Positions 1 through 7,819 of a DNA stretch of 64,000 nt are shown here, in pieces. A program made the position numbers and the translations under genes. The notes under the pieces are model-generated. The model saw nothing but the letters and a program-made list of their open reading frames with translations, was not told where the DNA came from and made no database searches. The stretch covers positions 186,001 through 250,000 of the forward strand of contig NZ_WXYN01000012.1 of NCBI RefSeq assembly GCF_016881065.1, read 5' to 3'. How positions within the stretch are numbered: the stretch's first letter is position 1; every line of letters starts with the position of its first letter. Source of the stretch: Planococcus soli (GTDB taxonomy: Bacteria > Bacillota > Bacilli > Bacillales_A > Planococcaceae).

Positions 1-458
1 TCCGTTGCCGTGTTGATGTTGATGACGCTGCTGCCGCCCGCTGAAGCAGCCTGTGCTGTTGCAGGCACAACGGCTTCTTCACCTGCTGCGGGGACATAAA
101 GACTCGTTTCATCCACGACAATCAGCGCTAAATTGATGGCACGGCTGTCTGCTTCAGGCGTAAATCCGCCCGCAGCATCTATGGCAGCCTGCATGCGGGA
201 TCCTGCCGGAAGTTCGTAGACACCCGGATTTGCCACTTGGCCTTTTATATCAATCATCAATGTTGCAGCAATTTCGGGATTTTCGGTTTCAGGGGTTTTT
301 GTCTGCTGAGGGGATTCAGCGTTGATCAATTCGAGCGAAGCAGCAGGAGCTGTTTTCGGCTCCTCTTGTGGAAAGAAGAAGTAAATCAATAGCAGCACAA
401 TGGCAGCAGCGGGGATCAGCAGCCATGCGGGTTTGTTCTGAAGATCGGAAAGTTTCAG
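1..458 (-). CDS. comEA: ComEA, DNA-uptake receptor (C-terminus missing)
   Basis: Membrane-anchored DNA-binding protein of the late competence machinery; it hands incoming DNA to ComEC outside the membrane. The visible part has a membrane anchor (about residues 12-26, LLIPAAAIVLLLIYFFF), a Pro/Glu-rich linker, an SLBB-type domain (from IDIKGQVANPGVYELP to about ETSLYVPAAG) and then the start of the helix-hairpin-helix region (VININTAT), where the window ends. The reading frame has an upstream TGA and no ATG, GTG or TTG before the membrane segment. The best start is CTG at 458, with GAGGA 7 bases upstream. In B. subtilis comER lies between yqeM and comEA on the other strand; it is absent here. 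ComEA identity is strong from architecture and position; the CTG start is inference. Confidence 0.9.
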   Translation of the reverse strand, partial: MKLSDLQNKPAWLLIPAAAIVLLLIYFFFPQEEPKTAPAASLELINAESPQQTKTPETENPEIAATLMIDIKGQVANPGVYELPAGSRMQAAIDAAGGFTPEADSRAINLALIVVDETSLYVPAAGEEAVVPATAQAASAGGSSVININTAT

Positions 459-556
459 GTGGCATTCCTCGTTTCTTCAGGAGACAATTAAATGGAAGCT
501 GTTAGAATTATATAACAATGAGAATGTGTATGTCTATTCTTTTTTGAATAGATAAA

Positions 557-581
557 AACCACCTGCAAGATGCAGATGGTT
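557..581 (-). terminator. Rho-independent terminator after yqeM
   Basis: An 11 bp stem (AACCATCTGCA with TGCAGGTGGTT on the minus strand, three-base loop) is followed by a run of T. It closes the yqeG-yqeM operon and separates it from comEA, which needs its own promoter in the 459-556 interval; I could not pick a convincing one. Confidence 0.8.
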
Positions 582-591
582 TGGGCCGATC

Positions 592-1317
592 TTATTTTTT
601 TCTGGCATGAAAGAAAATGCGTTCGCTTTCATCATCAGGAGCCTGATCCGAAAAATCTGCGGTAATAGACTCCACCGAAAATCCGGCGGCTTCCAGCCAT
701 TTCGTGTAAACGCCGACTGGGAAGGTCTGCTGCTCATGGGTTTCTTCAAAACGCTCAAACAACTCATTGTGGCGAACGAAAAACGTCATGTCATGAATTA
801 CGCTGTGTTCCGCTTCACCTGGCTCGGTATGCCAAATATAAGCGATTTCTTCCGCATCATAGACAAACGGACTGGCCATGTAGACCACATCCACTTTAAA
901 AACAGAATGCACATCAAAGAAAAAATGGCCGCCTGAATTTAATGCGTTATGGACTTCTTTGAACGTCTGCTGGACCTGCTGTCCGCTCTGCAAATAATTC
1001 AACGAATCGATTGCAATCGTGACAATATCAAACCCTTCCAGCCCCTCCAGGTTGTCCATGGACAATTGGAGCACCGGAATCGTTTGGTTTGCTTCCTGGA
1101 AACGCTGATTGGCAACCGTCAGCATGTCTTCCGACAAATCACTGGCAGTCACGTCATAGCCCATTTCAGCAAAAAGCTGTGATAATGTGCCGGTTCCGCA
1201 CGCCACATCCAGCAATTTGCCGGACGGGACGCCGGAAGCGACCCACTCCACATACTTTTCGTAAGGAATATCCTCCATCAGTCCATCATAGACTGCGGCA
1301 AATTTTCCGTATTTCAT
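592..1317 (-). CDS. yqeM: YqeM, class I SAM-dependent methyltransferase
   Basis: Predicted 241-residue methyltransferase. Motif I of the SAM fold is plain (LLDVACGTGTLS, about residues 35-46), followed by the acidic residue of strand 2 and a post-I motif; the substrate is unknown. The start at 1317 is chosen over an ATG 27 bases upstream because it makes an ATGA overlap with the rsfS stop (TGA at 1316-1314), typical of translational coupling, and because MKYGKFAAVYDGLM matches the usual N-terminus. It is the last gene of the yqeG-yqeH-aroE-yhbY-nadD-yqeK-rsfS-yqeM operon, an order conserved in Bacillus. The methyltransferase class is sure; the biological role is not known from sequence. Confidence 0.9.
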   Translation of the reverse strand: MKYGKFAAVYDGLMEDIPYEKYVEWVASGVPSGKLLDVACGTGTLSQLFAEMGYDVTASDLSEDMLTVANQRFQEANQTIPVLQLSMDNLEGLEGFDIVTIAIDSLNYLQSGQQVQQTFKEVHNALNSGGHFFFDVHSVFKVDVVYMASPFVYDAEEIAYIWHTEPGEAEHSVIHDMTFFVRHNELFERFEETHEQQTFPVGVYTKWLEAAGFSVESITADFSDQAPDDESERIFFHARKK

Positions 1318-1652
1318 ATTTCCATTTGCGGAGCTTCTCTCCACAGGCGTTCAAGATTGTAGTATGAGCGTTCATCTTTATGGAAAACGTGTGCCACTAC
1401 ATCGCCAAGATCGACAAGAATCCAGCGTGCCGAATCAAATCCTTCAACACTTTTCACTTCATGGCCTTCTTCATGGGCTTTGTCCATGATTTCTTTTGCG
1501 ATCGATTGAACCTGGCGATCGGAGTTTCCTGTGCAGATAACGAAAAAGTCAGCCAACAGCGAAATCCCCTCCATATTCAACACAACGATGTCTTCTGCTT
1601 TTTTATCTTCTGCAGCGTTATACGCTACTTGTAGTAAAGTTTCTTTAGTCAT
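1314..1652 (-). CDS. rsfS: RsfS, ribosomal silencing factor
   Basis: 112-residue member of the RsfS/YbeB/Iojap family. These proteins bind ribosomal protein L14 on the large subunit and block joining of the subunits when nutrients are scarce. Family signatures visible are VLNMEGISLLADFFVICTG and the C-terminal DVVAHVFHKDERSYYNLERLW. The start at 1652 overlaps the yqeK stop by four bases (ATGA); a longer frame begins inside yqeK and adds residues not typical of the family. It lies between yqeK and yqeM as in Bacillus. Confidence 0.96.
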   Translation of the reverse strand: MTKETLLQVAYNAAEDKKAEDIVVLNMEGISLLADFFVICTGNSDRQVQSIAKEIMDKAHEEGHEVKSVEGFDSARWILVDLGDVVAHVFHKDERSYYNLERLWREAPQMEI

Positions 1653-2224
1653 TCTTTCACTTTCCCTTTCTGTTGCACGAAGTAGTTGTAGCACTTCAGT
1701 GAATCCGGAAATACCGGTTGATTTTTCGATACTAAAAATTCGATGGAATGTTTGACCGAGGCTTCCATCATAACATCCAATCCCTGTTCTTTTAATTGTC
1801 GCAATTCTTCAACACCTGTAAACTTGCGGTTTGGTTCAATCAGGTCGGCGATATAGACCACTTTTTCCAAATCGGACATATCCTCGCGGCCCGTCGTATG
1901 GTAGCGAATGGCGTTTAGGACATCTTCATCTTCCACGCCGAATTCAGTTTTCGCTAAATAAGCGCCTACTGGTGCATGCCAAAGTTCCGCATGGTATTCG
2001 AGCAATAATGGATCCAGCTTTTCAGAAACAATAATGGATTTCATCCAGTCCCGATCTGAAAATTTCGCCACATCGTGCAATATTGCAGCAGTTTTTGCCT
2101 TGGACTCGGGAATATCAAATTCCTTGGCCAATTCAATGGCTGTATCCACCACGCCAAGCACATGATTAAAGCGATTTTCAGGAAGACGTTCTTTAACGGC
2201 TTCAAGCATACGGCTGTGATCCAT
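1649..2224 (-). CDS. yqeK: YqeK, HD-domain diadenosine tetraphosphate hydrolase
   Basis: 191-residue HD-superfamily phosphohydrolase. YqeK proteins hydrolyse Ap4A symmetrically. The metal ligands are visible as H in NHVLGVV, the HD pair in AAILHDVAKF, and later His residues (YHAELWHAPVGA). The start at 2224 has a good ribosome site (AAAGGAG, 7-8 bases away) and overlaps the end of nadD by 23 bases, so the two are coupled. Pairing with nadD in one transcript is conserved in Firmicutes. Confidence 0.93.
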   Translation of the reverse strand: MDHSRMLEAVKERLPENRFNHVLGVVDTAIELAKEFDIPESKAKTAAILHDVAKFSDRDWMKSIIVSEKLDPLLLEYHAELWHAPVGAYLAKTEFGVEDEDVLNAIRYHTTGREDMSDLEKVVYIADLIEPNRKFTGVEELRQLKEQGLDVMMEASVKHSIEFLVSKNQPVFPDSLKCYNYFVQQKGKVKE

Positions 2225-2780
2225 ATAAACGCTCCTTTCGAATAAAAGCTTCCACTTTTTCCGGCACCAAAAAAGTGAGGGGCCGATCGGTTGCGGCACG
2301 TTCCCTCAACATCGTCGACGACAGCAGCAATTCAGGCGAATCAATCATCATGACCGGGTAAGGCGTCTCTACATTATACCCCGGACGCTTGACTCCGATA
2401 AAGCGAATGACCTCCACCAGGTCATCAATACGATACCATGTGGGCAAACCTTCCACCATATCCCCCCCGATGATGAAAAAGAATTCCGTGTCAGGTTCCT
2501 GCTCAATCAGTCTTGTCAGCGTATCGAATGAATAAGATACTCCGCCGCTTTTGATTTCAAAATCTTCCACTCTAAAATGGGGATGGCCTGAAATCGCCAG
2601 TTGGGTCATCGTCAATCTCTGCTGCGCACTGGCCCCTTCCACTTCCTTATGGGGTGCAATAAAATTAGGCATGAAGCGCACTTCGTCCAATCGGGCTGAA
2701 TGGTACGCTTCATTGGCCATAATCAAATGGCCGAGATGAGGCGGATTGAAAGTTCCGCCCAATATCCCTACTTTTTTCAT
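2202..2780 (-). CDS. nadD: NadD, nicotinate-mononucleotide adenylyltransferase
   Basis: Transfers AMP from ATP to nicotinate mononucleotide to make deamido-NAD, a late step of NAD synthesis. 192 residues, the normal length. The nucleotidyltransferase signature GGTFNPPHLGH sits at residues 8-18, and the second conserved motif of the fold is seen as LLSSTMLRERAA near the C-terminus. It overlaps yhbY by four bases (ATGA) and yqeK by 23, within the yqe operon. Confidence 0.97.
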   Translation of the reverse strand: MKKVGILGGTFNPPHLGHLIMANEAYHSARLDEVRFMPNFIAPHKEVEGASAQQRLTMTQLAISGHPHFRVEDFEIKSGGVSYSFDTLTRLIEQEPDTEFFFIIGGDMVEGLPTWYRIDDLVEVIRFIGVKRPGYNVETPYPVMMIDSPELLLSSTMLRERAATDRPLTFLVPEKVEAFIRKERLYGSQPYA

Positions 2781-3076
2781 CTTTTAACCGGTAACTCGAT
2801 CTTTTTGTTATTGACCGACTGCTTATAAAGGATCACTGTATGGCCAATCAATTGGACCAATTGAGATTTTGTGCCTTTAGCAAGAGCTTTTGCCACTTCA
2901 TCTTTGCCATCTTCATTGTTTTGAAGAATGCTGATTTTTACCAGTTCACGTTTTTCCAATGCTTCTTTGATCTGCACGAGCATGGCTTCGTTGACACCGC
3001 CTTTGCCTACCTGGAAAATTGGATCAAGATGATGCGCTTCGCTTCTCAAAAAGCTTTTTTGTTTAGTTGTTAACAT
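2777..3076 (-). CDS. yhbY: YhbY/YqeI family RNA-binding protein
   Basis: 99-residue CRM-domain protein. YhbY binds pre-50S ribosomal particles and is thought to help late assembly of the large subunit. The family pattern is visible: MLTTKQKSFLRSEAHHLDP, the GKGGVNE loop and the C-terminal VQLIGHTVILYK. It has a strong ribosome site (AGGAGG, 6 bases from ATG) and overlaps the end of aroE by 14 bases. Its place beside yqeH and rsfS groups it with ribosome maturation factors. Confidence 0.94.
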   Translation of the reverse strand: MLTTKQKSFLRSEAHHLDPIFQVGKGGVNEAMLVQIKEALEKRELVKISILQNNEDGKDEVAKALAKGTKSQLVQLIGHTVILYKQSVNNKKIELPVKR

Positions 3077-3890
3077 AAGTGCCTCCTAGTTTTTCTGTGA
3101 TTAATTGAATCATTTTTTCTGTATCCGGCTGTATGCCCGTCCATTTTTCAAATGCAATTGCACCTTGATAGACGAACATGCCGACACCGTTTAATGTAAC
3201 GCAATTTTTTTCTTCGGCCTTCTTTAAGAAAGGTGTTTCCAATGGATTGTAGATGATATCCGCGGCTATAGTTCCAGCCTGCACACGGTCCAAAGATATG
3301 GGCAATGCTTCACCCGTCGCCAATCCGACTGAAGTGGTTTGAATAAGAACCCCAAATTCAGCCAGCCGTTCTTCTGATTCTGTAAGCGTAACAGAAGAAC
3401 CGCCAATTTCGGCAGCCAGTTCCTCTGCCCGGCGGAATGTCCGGTTGGTGACCGTGATATCCGTGAAGCCAGCACGTTTTAACGCTAAAGCAATTCCTCT
3501 TGCAGCACCGCCCGCTCCGATCAGCAAGACTTTTTTGGTTTTATCAACTTGATGAACAAGCATTGACTGAACAAAACCATCACCATCCGTATTTGAGCCG
3601 ACGAATTTTTTGCCATCATAATGGACAGTATTCACAGTATTCATCTGCATGGCGCTTTCCTCTAGCTTATGGAGAAACGGAACTATCGATTGCTTATGCG
3701 GTAAAGTTATATTAAAGCCGCTGATACTTAAAGTTTTCATGGCTTCAAATGATTTTTCAAGCTGAGACGGTTCCACATGAATAGGAATATAAGCAGCATC
3801 AATCCCATGCTCCTCAAACCATGTATCATGCATAAATGGGGATAAGGAATGAGCGATCGGGTCACCGATCACCGCGTACCACTTCTTCAT
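3063..3890 (-). CDS. aroE: AroE, shikimate dehydrogenase
   Basis: Reduces 3-dehydroshikimate to shikimate with NADPH in aromatic amino acid synthesis. 275 residues. The shikimate-binding segment is seen as GDPIAHSLSPFMHD near the N-terminus, the catalytic Lys in NITLPHKQ (about residue 65), and the NADP-binding loop as GAGGAARGIALAL followed by VTNRTF. The ribosome site (AGGAGG) overlaps the yqeH stop codon. Fusion or truncation is not seen. Embedded in the yqe operon exactly as in B. subtilis. Confidence 0.97.
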   Translation of the reverse strand: MKKWYAVIGDPIAHSLSPFMHDTWFEEHGIDAAYIPIHVEPSQLEKSFEAMKTLSISGFNITLPHKQSIVPFLHKLEESAMQMNTVNTVHYDGKKFVGSNTDGDGFVQSMLVHQVDKTKKVLLIGAGGAARGIALALKRAGFTDITVTNRTFRRAEELAAEIGGSSVTLTESEERLAEFGVLIQTTSVGLATGEALPISLDRVQAGTIAADIIYNPLETPFLKKAEEKNCVTLNGVGMFVYQGAIAFEKWTGIQPDTEKMIQLITEKLGGTYVNN

Positions 3891-3901
3891 CTAAAAACCT
3901 C

Positions 3902-5005
3902 CTAAATCAGCGATGGGCGCAATATTACTTCTACACCTTTAGGTGCATGGGCGGCAATGACAGCATTGCCGTGCTGAATGGTAATCCAGCCGAGCCCGGA
4001 AAAGACGATGTCGGTTTTTGCATCCTTGACACTGAACTCATGGCGGACCAACTCTGGAAAGTCCCCTTTATACTCCGCTGAAGGCGGTGCCAGCATATCA
4101 CCCAAATGCTGCTCATACAAGGCATCCGCGTTGTCCAGTTTAGTCCGGTGGATTGGCAGATCGTTGGCAATATGGACAGTAAAGGAAGAGCGTTCTCCTT
4201 GAATAAAGTCAAAGCGCGCCAAACCGCCAATAAATAGCGTTTGCTCCGCATTCAATTGGAAGACCCGTGGCTTGATTTCTTTTTTGGGCATGATTTGCTT
4301 TAAATCTGCCGTCTGAAGATGGTGTGCCAATTGGTGATGGTTGATGATGCCTGGCGTATCAAACAACGAACGTTTGTCGTCCAATGGAATTTCAATCATA
4401 TCCAAAGTTGTTCCTGGAAAATGTGATGTCGTGATTACATCTGCTTGCCCGGTCGCCTGTTTGATGACGCGGTTGATAAACGTGGATTTTCCGACATTCG
4501 TACAGCCGACCACGTAGACATCCTTGCCTTTGCGGTATTTTTCTATCGCTTCCATGGCTTCTGCAATTCCAGTTCCTTTATGCGCACTGACCGTCAAAAT
4601 ATCAATCGGCTGCAATCCCAGTTTACGGGCTTCCTGTTTCATCCAGTGGATCAATTTATGCTGTTTGACCGATTTTGGCAGCAGATCCGCCTTGTTGGCA
4701 ATCAGCAGGATATCATTGTTTCCGACAAAGCGGTGAAGGCCCGGAAGCCAGCTGCCGTTAAAGTCAAAAATATCGACAATTTTCACTATCAGACCATCGC
4801 GTTCTCCCAGACCGTTTAAAATACGAAGAAAATCATCGTCCGTTAAAGAAACCGGTTGAAGTTCATTGTAATTTTTCAGGCGGAAACAGCGTTGGCAAAT
4901 AATTTCCTCTTTTTCCAATGAAGACGGCGGAGCGTATCCTACCTCTTCTTTGTTTTGGGTTTGAATCTGTACACCGCATCCGATGCAAGTTGGCATTTCA
5001 CTCAA
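3902..5005 (-). CDS. yqeH: YqeH, circularly permuted GTPase for 30S assembly
   Basis: About 367-residue GTPase needed for 16S rRNA maturation and 30S subunit biogenesis. The order of GTPase motifs is permuted: G4 (ANKADLLPK), G5-like (SAHKGTG), G1 (GCTNVGKST), G2 (TTSHFPGTT) and G3 (DTPG). An N-terminal zinc finger has C7-x2-C10 and C37-x2-C40. The best start is TTG at 5005, which overlaps the yqeG stop as TTGA and has GGGAGG upstream; it gives a N-terminus like that of B. subtilis YqeH. A GTG 15 bases upstream is the alternative but lies on top of the ribosome site. Confidence 0.95.
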   Translation of the reverse strand: MSEMPTCIGCGVQIQTQNKEEVGYAPPSSLEKEEIICQRCFRLKNYNELQPVSLTDDDFLRILNGLGERDGLIVKIVDIFDFNGSWLPGLHRFVGNNDILLIANKADLLPKSVKQHKLIHWMKQEARKLGLQPIDILTVSAHKGTGIAEAMEAIEKYRKGKDVYVVGCTNVGKSTFINRVIKQATGQADVITTSHFPGTTLDMIEIPLDDKRSLFDTPGIINHHQLAHHLQTADLKQIMPKKEIKPRVFQLNAEQTLFIGGLARFDFIQGERSSFTVHIANDLPIHRTKLDNADALYEQHLGDMLAPPSAEYKGDFPELVRHEFSVKDAKTDIVFSGLGWITIQHGNAVIAAHAPKGVEVILRPSLI

Positions 5006-5523
5006 TTTTCTTCCTCCCACATCAATTGTCCTTTGTCTTTCAATCTCTTCATGATTCTGCGCTCGACTCTCCGGTTAAAGCGTGTAAAAAAGCCATCTGA
5101 TTGGGCTACCGGCAGAACCAGAATTGTATGCATTTTATTCAGATTGCCGCCGAAAATATCCGTCAGCATCTGATCGCCGATCACGACAACCTGTTCACGT
5201 TTGGCTTCCATGATACGAAGCGCTTTGCGGAAAGCACGTCCCATCGGTTTACGGGCCTGGTGGATAAATGGTATTCCTAAAGGATCCGCGAATGATTTGA
5301 CGCGCAATTCCTTATTGTTGGAAACGATCACTACCTGGATGCCGGCATCTTTCATTGATTTCAGCCATTCTACCAGCTTCGGTGTCGCATCCGGACGATC
5401 CCATTCCACTAGTGTATTGTCCAAATCTGTAATGATTCCCTTAATATTTTTTTCAATCAATGTTTCCGGCTTAATGTCAAAAACTTCTTTTACATATTGG
5501 CTTGGTATAAAATTTTGATACAA
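5002..5523 (-). CDS. yqeG: YqeG, HAD-family phosphatase (IIIA)
   Basis: 173-residue HAD-superfamily hydrolase of the YqeG family; natural substrate unknown. The nucleophile loop is DLDNTL (motif I, DxDxT), motif II is VVSNN, and motif III/IV is GDQMLTDIFGGN. The frame starts with TTG at 5523, with AGGAG nine bases upstream; no in-frame ATG is near. First gene of the operon leading to yqeM, 38 bases after the psd stop. Family call is firm, function is not. Confidence 0.92.
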   Translation of the reverse strand: MYQNFIPSQYVKEVFDIKPETLIEKNIKGIITDLDNTLVEWDRPDATPKLVEWLKSMKDAGIQVVIVSNNKELRVKSFADPLGIPFIHQARKPMGRAFRKALRIMEAKREQVVVIGDQMLTDIFGGNLNKMHTILVLPVAQSDGFFTRFNRRVERRIMKRLKDKGQLMWEEEN

Positions 5524-5561
5524 TGCAACCCACTCCTGTTTTCCGAACTTAATGCTTTTGA

Positions 5562-6335
5562 TTATATCATATTTCCTAACGCTTCTCCCACCTTGATCCG
5601 CTGGCCAGCGGACATATCTTCGACAAATTTGATGGAATTCTTCTCAAAAAACAGAACAACCGTGGAGCCGAAACTGAAATAGCCCACTTCGTCCCCTTTT
5701 TCCCACTCGCTTCCGGTGTTTGTCAGCTGGATGGAATTTACGAACATTGCACCGACTTTGACTACCAGCATCCTGCCGAATGCCGTTTCCAGTTCGGTAA
5801 TCATACGGTAATTGCCGCTGATCGGTGCTTTGCCATATCGCAGTCCAGCCGCATTGACCGGATATGATTTTTTTCCAAGAACATACTGCTTACTCACTTT
5901 GCCGTCTGCGGGACTGTGGATACGGTGATAGTCGGCTGGCGATAAATACAGCACCGCATATTTGCCATCCTGGTATCGTTCGGCCAATGCCTCGTCACCC
6001 AACAGGTCCTTTAATGAATAGGACTGGCTTTTCACCAGAAACCGGGTACCTTGCTGGAGGTCCCCAGCAATTTCAATTTTTCCGTCTACAGGGGAAACGA
6101 CCGGCGCATTTGCTACTGGCCGGCTGGATTTGGACAATTTTCGGACAAAAAAGTCATGAAGAGTCGGAAAAGCACCCACTGGTTTTTCGACTTCCTCCAC
6201 TGAAATCTGATAGGCTTTAATATAGCCGGGTATAAACCTGCGGCTGTTTTTGGATTGAGCAAACTGTCTAATCAAGTTCGAAGTGACAGCTCCGTTTGTC
6301 AGTTCGATTGATCGCTGGTACATGTATTTTTTCAT
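5562..6335 (-). CDS. psd: Psd, phosphatidylserine decarboxylase proenzyme
   Basis: Converts phosphatidylserine to phosphatidylethanolamine at the membrane. 257 residues with the start at 6335 (GGAGG six bases upstream; a longer frame adds a poor leader). The self-cleavage site is FGST near the C-terminus: cleavage before Ser224 would turn it into the pyruvoyl prosthetic group. Also seen are SPVDGK and YLSPADYHRIHSPADG, typical of the family. Divergent from pssA, which makes its substrate. Confidence 0.96.
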   Translation of the reverse strand: MKKYMYQRSIELTNGAVTSNLIRQFAQSKNSRRFIPGYIKAYQISVEEVEKPVGAFPTLHDFFVRKLSKSSRPVANAPVVSPVDGKIEIAGDLQQGTRFLVKSQSYSLKDLLGDEALAERYQDGKYAVLYLSPADYHRIHSPADGKVSKQYVLGKKSYPVNAAGLRYGKAPISGNYRMITELETAFGRMLVVKVGAMFVNSIQLTNTGSEWEKGDEVGYFSFGSTVVLFFEKNSIKFVEDMSAGQRIKVGEALGNMI

Positions 6336-6385
6336 AGAGAAGCCTCCGTCGCTAAAATAGTCTACCATTTTTTTACCTTTCACAG

Positions 6386-6391
6386 TATAAT
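6386..6391 (+). promoter_or_regulatory. Candidate -10 element for pssA
   Basis: A perfect TATAAT lies about 40 bases before the pssA start. No good -35 is seen at 17 bases (TACCAT), so this is only a candidate. Confidence 0.35.
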
Positions 6392-6430
6392 AGAGTGAAC
6401 AAGTTTACAAAAAAGAAGGAGTGTTTTCCA

Positions 6431-6970
6431 TTGTTAATAACAGAAAGAATGGATCACACCATAAAAAAGCTGAGGTCACAGACCGCCAATACCATTACAA
6501 TCGGCAATATGCTGTTTGGCGGGGCTTCTCTCATGGCCACTTTAAATGGATCTTATAGCTATAGCGTGCTATTTATATTTATTGCGGCTTTTCTAGACCG
6601 CTTTGACGGTATGGTGGCAAGAAAGTTTAATCAGGAATCTGATTTAGGAAAGCAGCTCGATTCGATGAGTGACATATTATCTTTTGGTGTTGCACCTGCA
6701 ATTTTAATTTACCAGCTTGTCTTATCCGACTTCGGCTTTATCGGCATGGTCTTCACCGTTCTATATATTTCGTGTGGAGGATTCCGGTTGGCACGGTTTA
6801 ACATCTCAGATGCTACGGGATATTTTACCGGTTTGCCGATTACCGCAGCCGGCACCATCATCACTTTATCTTATTTCGGACTGCCGATCCTTTCGCCGGT
6901 CGTCTACATGTTCCTGTTCGTTGTTTGTTCGTTATTGATGGTCAGTACATTCACCTTGAAAAAAGTGTAA
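6431..6970 (+). CDS. pssA: PssA, CDP-diacylglycerol-serine O-phosphatidyltransferase
   Basis: Joins serine to CDP-diacylglycerol to make phosphatidylserine. Multi-pass membrane protein of the CDP-alcohol phosphatidyltransferase family; the signature D-G-x2-A-R-x8-G-x3-D-x3-D is seen as DRFDGMVARKFNQESDLG then KQLDSMSD. The start is probably TTG at 6431, with AAGGAG nine bases upstream; the frame is open further upstream through the ribosome site, and an ATG at 6449 is another option. Forms with the divergent psd the pathway to phosphatidylethanolamine. Confidence 0.93.
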   Translation: MLITERMDHTIKKLRSQTANTITIGNMLFGGASLMATLNGSYSYSVLFIFIAAFLDRFDGMVARKFNQESDLGKQLDSMSDILSFGVAPAILIYQLVLSDFGFIGMVFTVLYISCGGFRLARFNISDATGYFTGLPITAAGTIITLSYFGLPILSPVVYMFLFVVCSLLMVSTFTLKKV

Positions 6971-6975
6971 TAAAA

Positions 6976-7007
6976 AGCTGAGTGACGTTGAGAAAACGTC
7001 CTCAGCT
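6976..7007. terminator. Bidirectional terminator between pssA and mtnN
   Basis: A 13 bp stem (AGCTGAG plus GACGTT with one bulged base, five-base loop) with a T run on the right and a short A run on the left. It serves convergent genes pssA and mtnN. Confidence 0.85.
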
Positions 7008-7028
7008 ATTTTTTTTGCCTTCTGCCGG

Positions 7029-7733
7029 TTAAATGCGTGCAGCCAGCTGGCTGATGACATTAAAGACGATCTCTGTCGAATGCTTGGCTGCCACAGGCAA
7101 AAACTCATCGAATGACACCGAAGACTCTTTGCCTGCAATGTCAGACAAAGCACGGATTACTACGAATGCCACGTCAAATTGATAGCAAACCTGTGCTACC
7201 GCTGCCGCTTCCATTTCAGCCGCTTTCATCGCTGGAAAATATTCCCGTACTTTAGCTACGCGCTCCGGGTCATTCATAAACGAATCGCCCGTTGCGATCA
7301 AGCCGACCGCATAATCATGCTGGCCCATTTCTTTTACCGCTTTGACTGCCAGTTCGATCAATTCCTGATTGGAAGTAAATGCTGCCGGCAACTGAGGAAC
7401 TTGGCCCATTTCATAGCCAAAGACCGTAACATCCACATCATGGTGGCGCACTTCGTCTGAAATTACCACTGCCCCTACTTCAAGTTCTTCATCAAACCCA
7501 CCAGCTGAGCCGATGTTAATGACGATATCCGGCTTGTATTGCTGCAAAAGAATCGTTGTTGACATTGCGGCATTGACTTTGCCGATGCCGCTTTTCAGCA
7601 AGACGATTTCCTGTCCTTCGTATGTACCTATCGTGAACTCACATTTGGCTATTTCTTCAGTCTGGGGATTTTCCAGTCTGCTTCTCAATAATTGAACTTC
7701 TTCTTCCATTGCACCAATTACACCGATTTTCAT
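7029..7733 (-). CDS. mtnN: MtnN, 5'-methylthioadenosine/S-adenosylhomocysteine nucleosidase
   Basis: Cleaves adenine from methylthioadenosine and S-adenosylhomocysteine, recycling products of SAM use. 234 residues. N-terminal [12 protein letters not shown] contains the catalytic Glu, the phosphorylase-fold core is [10 protein letters not shown], and the substrate-binding end is [12 protein letters not shown] and [10 protein letters not shown] with the catalytic Asp. The start at 7733 has GAGGAA upstream; five extra residues would be added by an earlier ATG. Downstream of yrrS as in B. subtilis, but yrrT and the mccAB genes are not between or after. Confidence 0.96.
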   Translation of the reverse strand: MKIGVIGAMEEEVQLLRSRLENPQTEEIAKCEFTIGTYEGQEIVLLKSGIGKVNAAMSTTILLQQYKPDIVINIGSAGGFDEELEVGAVVISDEVRHHDVDVTVFGYEMGQVPQLPAAFTSNQELIELAVKAVKEMGQHDYAVGLIATGDSFMNDPERVAKVREYFPAMKAAEMEAAAVAQVCYQFDVAFVVIRALSDIAGKESSVSFDEFLPVAAKHSTEIVFNVISQLAARI

Positions 7734-7793
7734 TTTTCCATTCCTCATTCCATAGTCAATTAGCTTATGCAGCTTCAGTTTATATCAAAGAAA

Positions 7794-7819
7794 AAGACGC
7801 CTTTGTTAATAGGCGCCTT
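7794..7819 (-). terminator. Terminator overlapping the yrrS stop
   Basis: Minus-strand stem AAGGCGCC with GGCGTCTT, ten-base loop, then T run. The yrrS stop codon lies in the loop. Confidence 0.7.

Noticed and set aside
5562-6335. Abnormal Psd cleavage site (FGST rather than LGST)
   Set aside because: The residue before Gly varies in the family; the essential Gly-Ser-Thr is intact.
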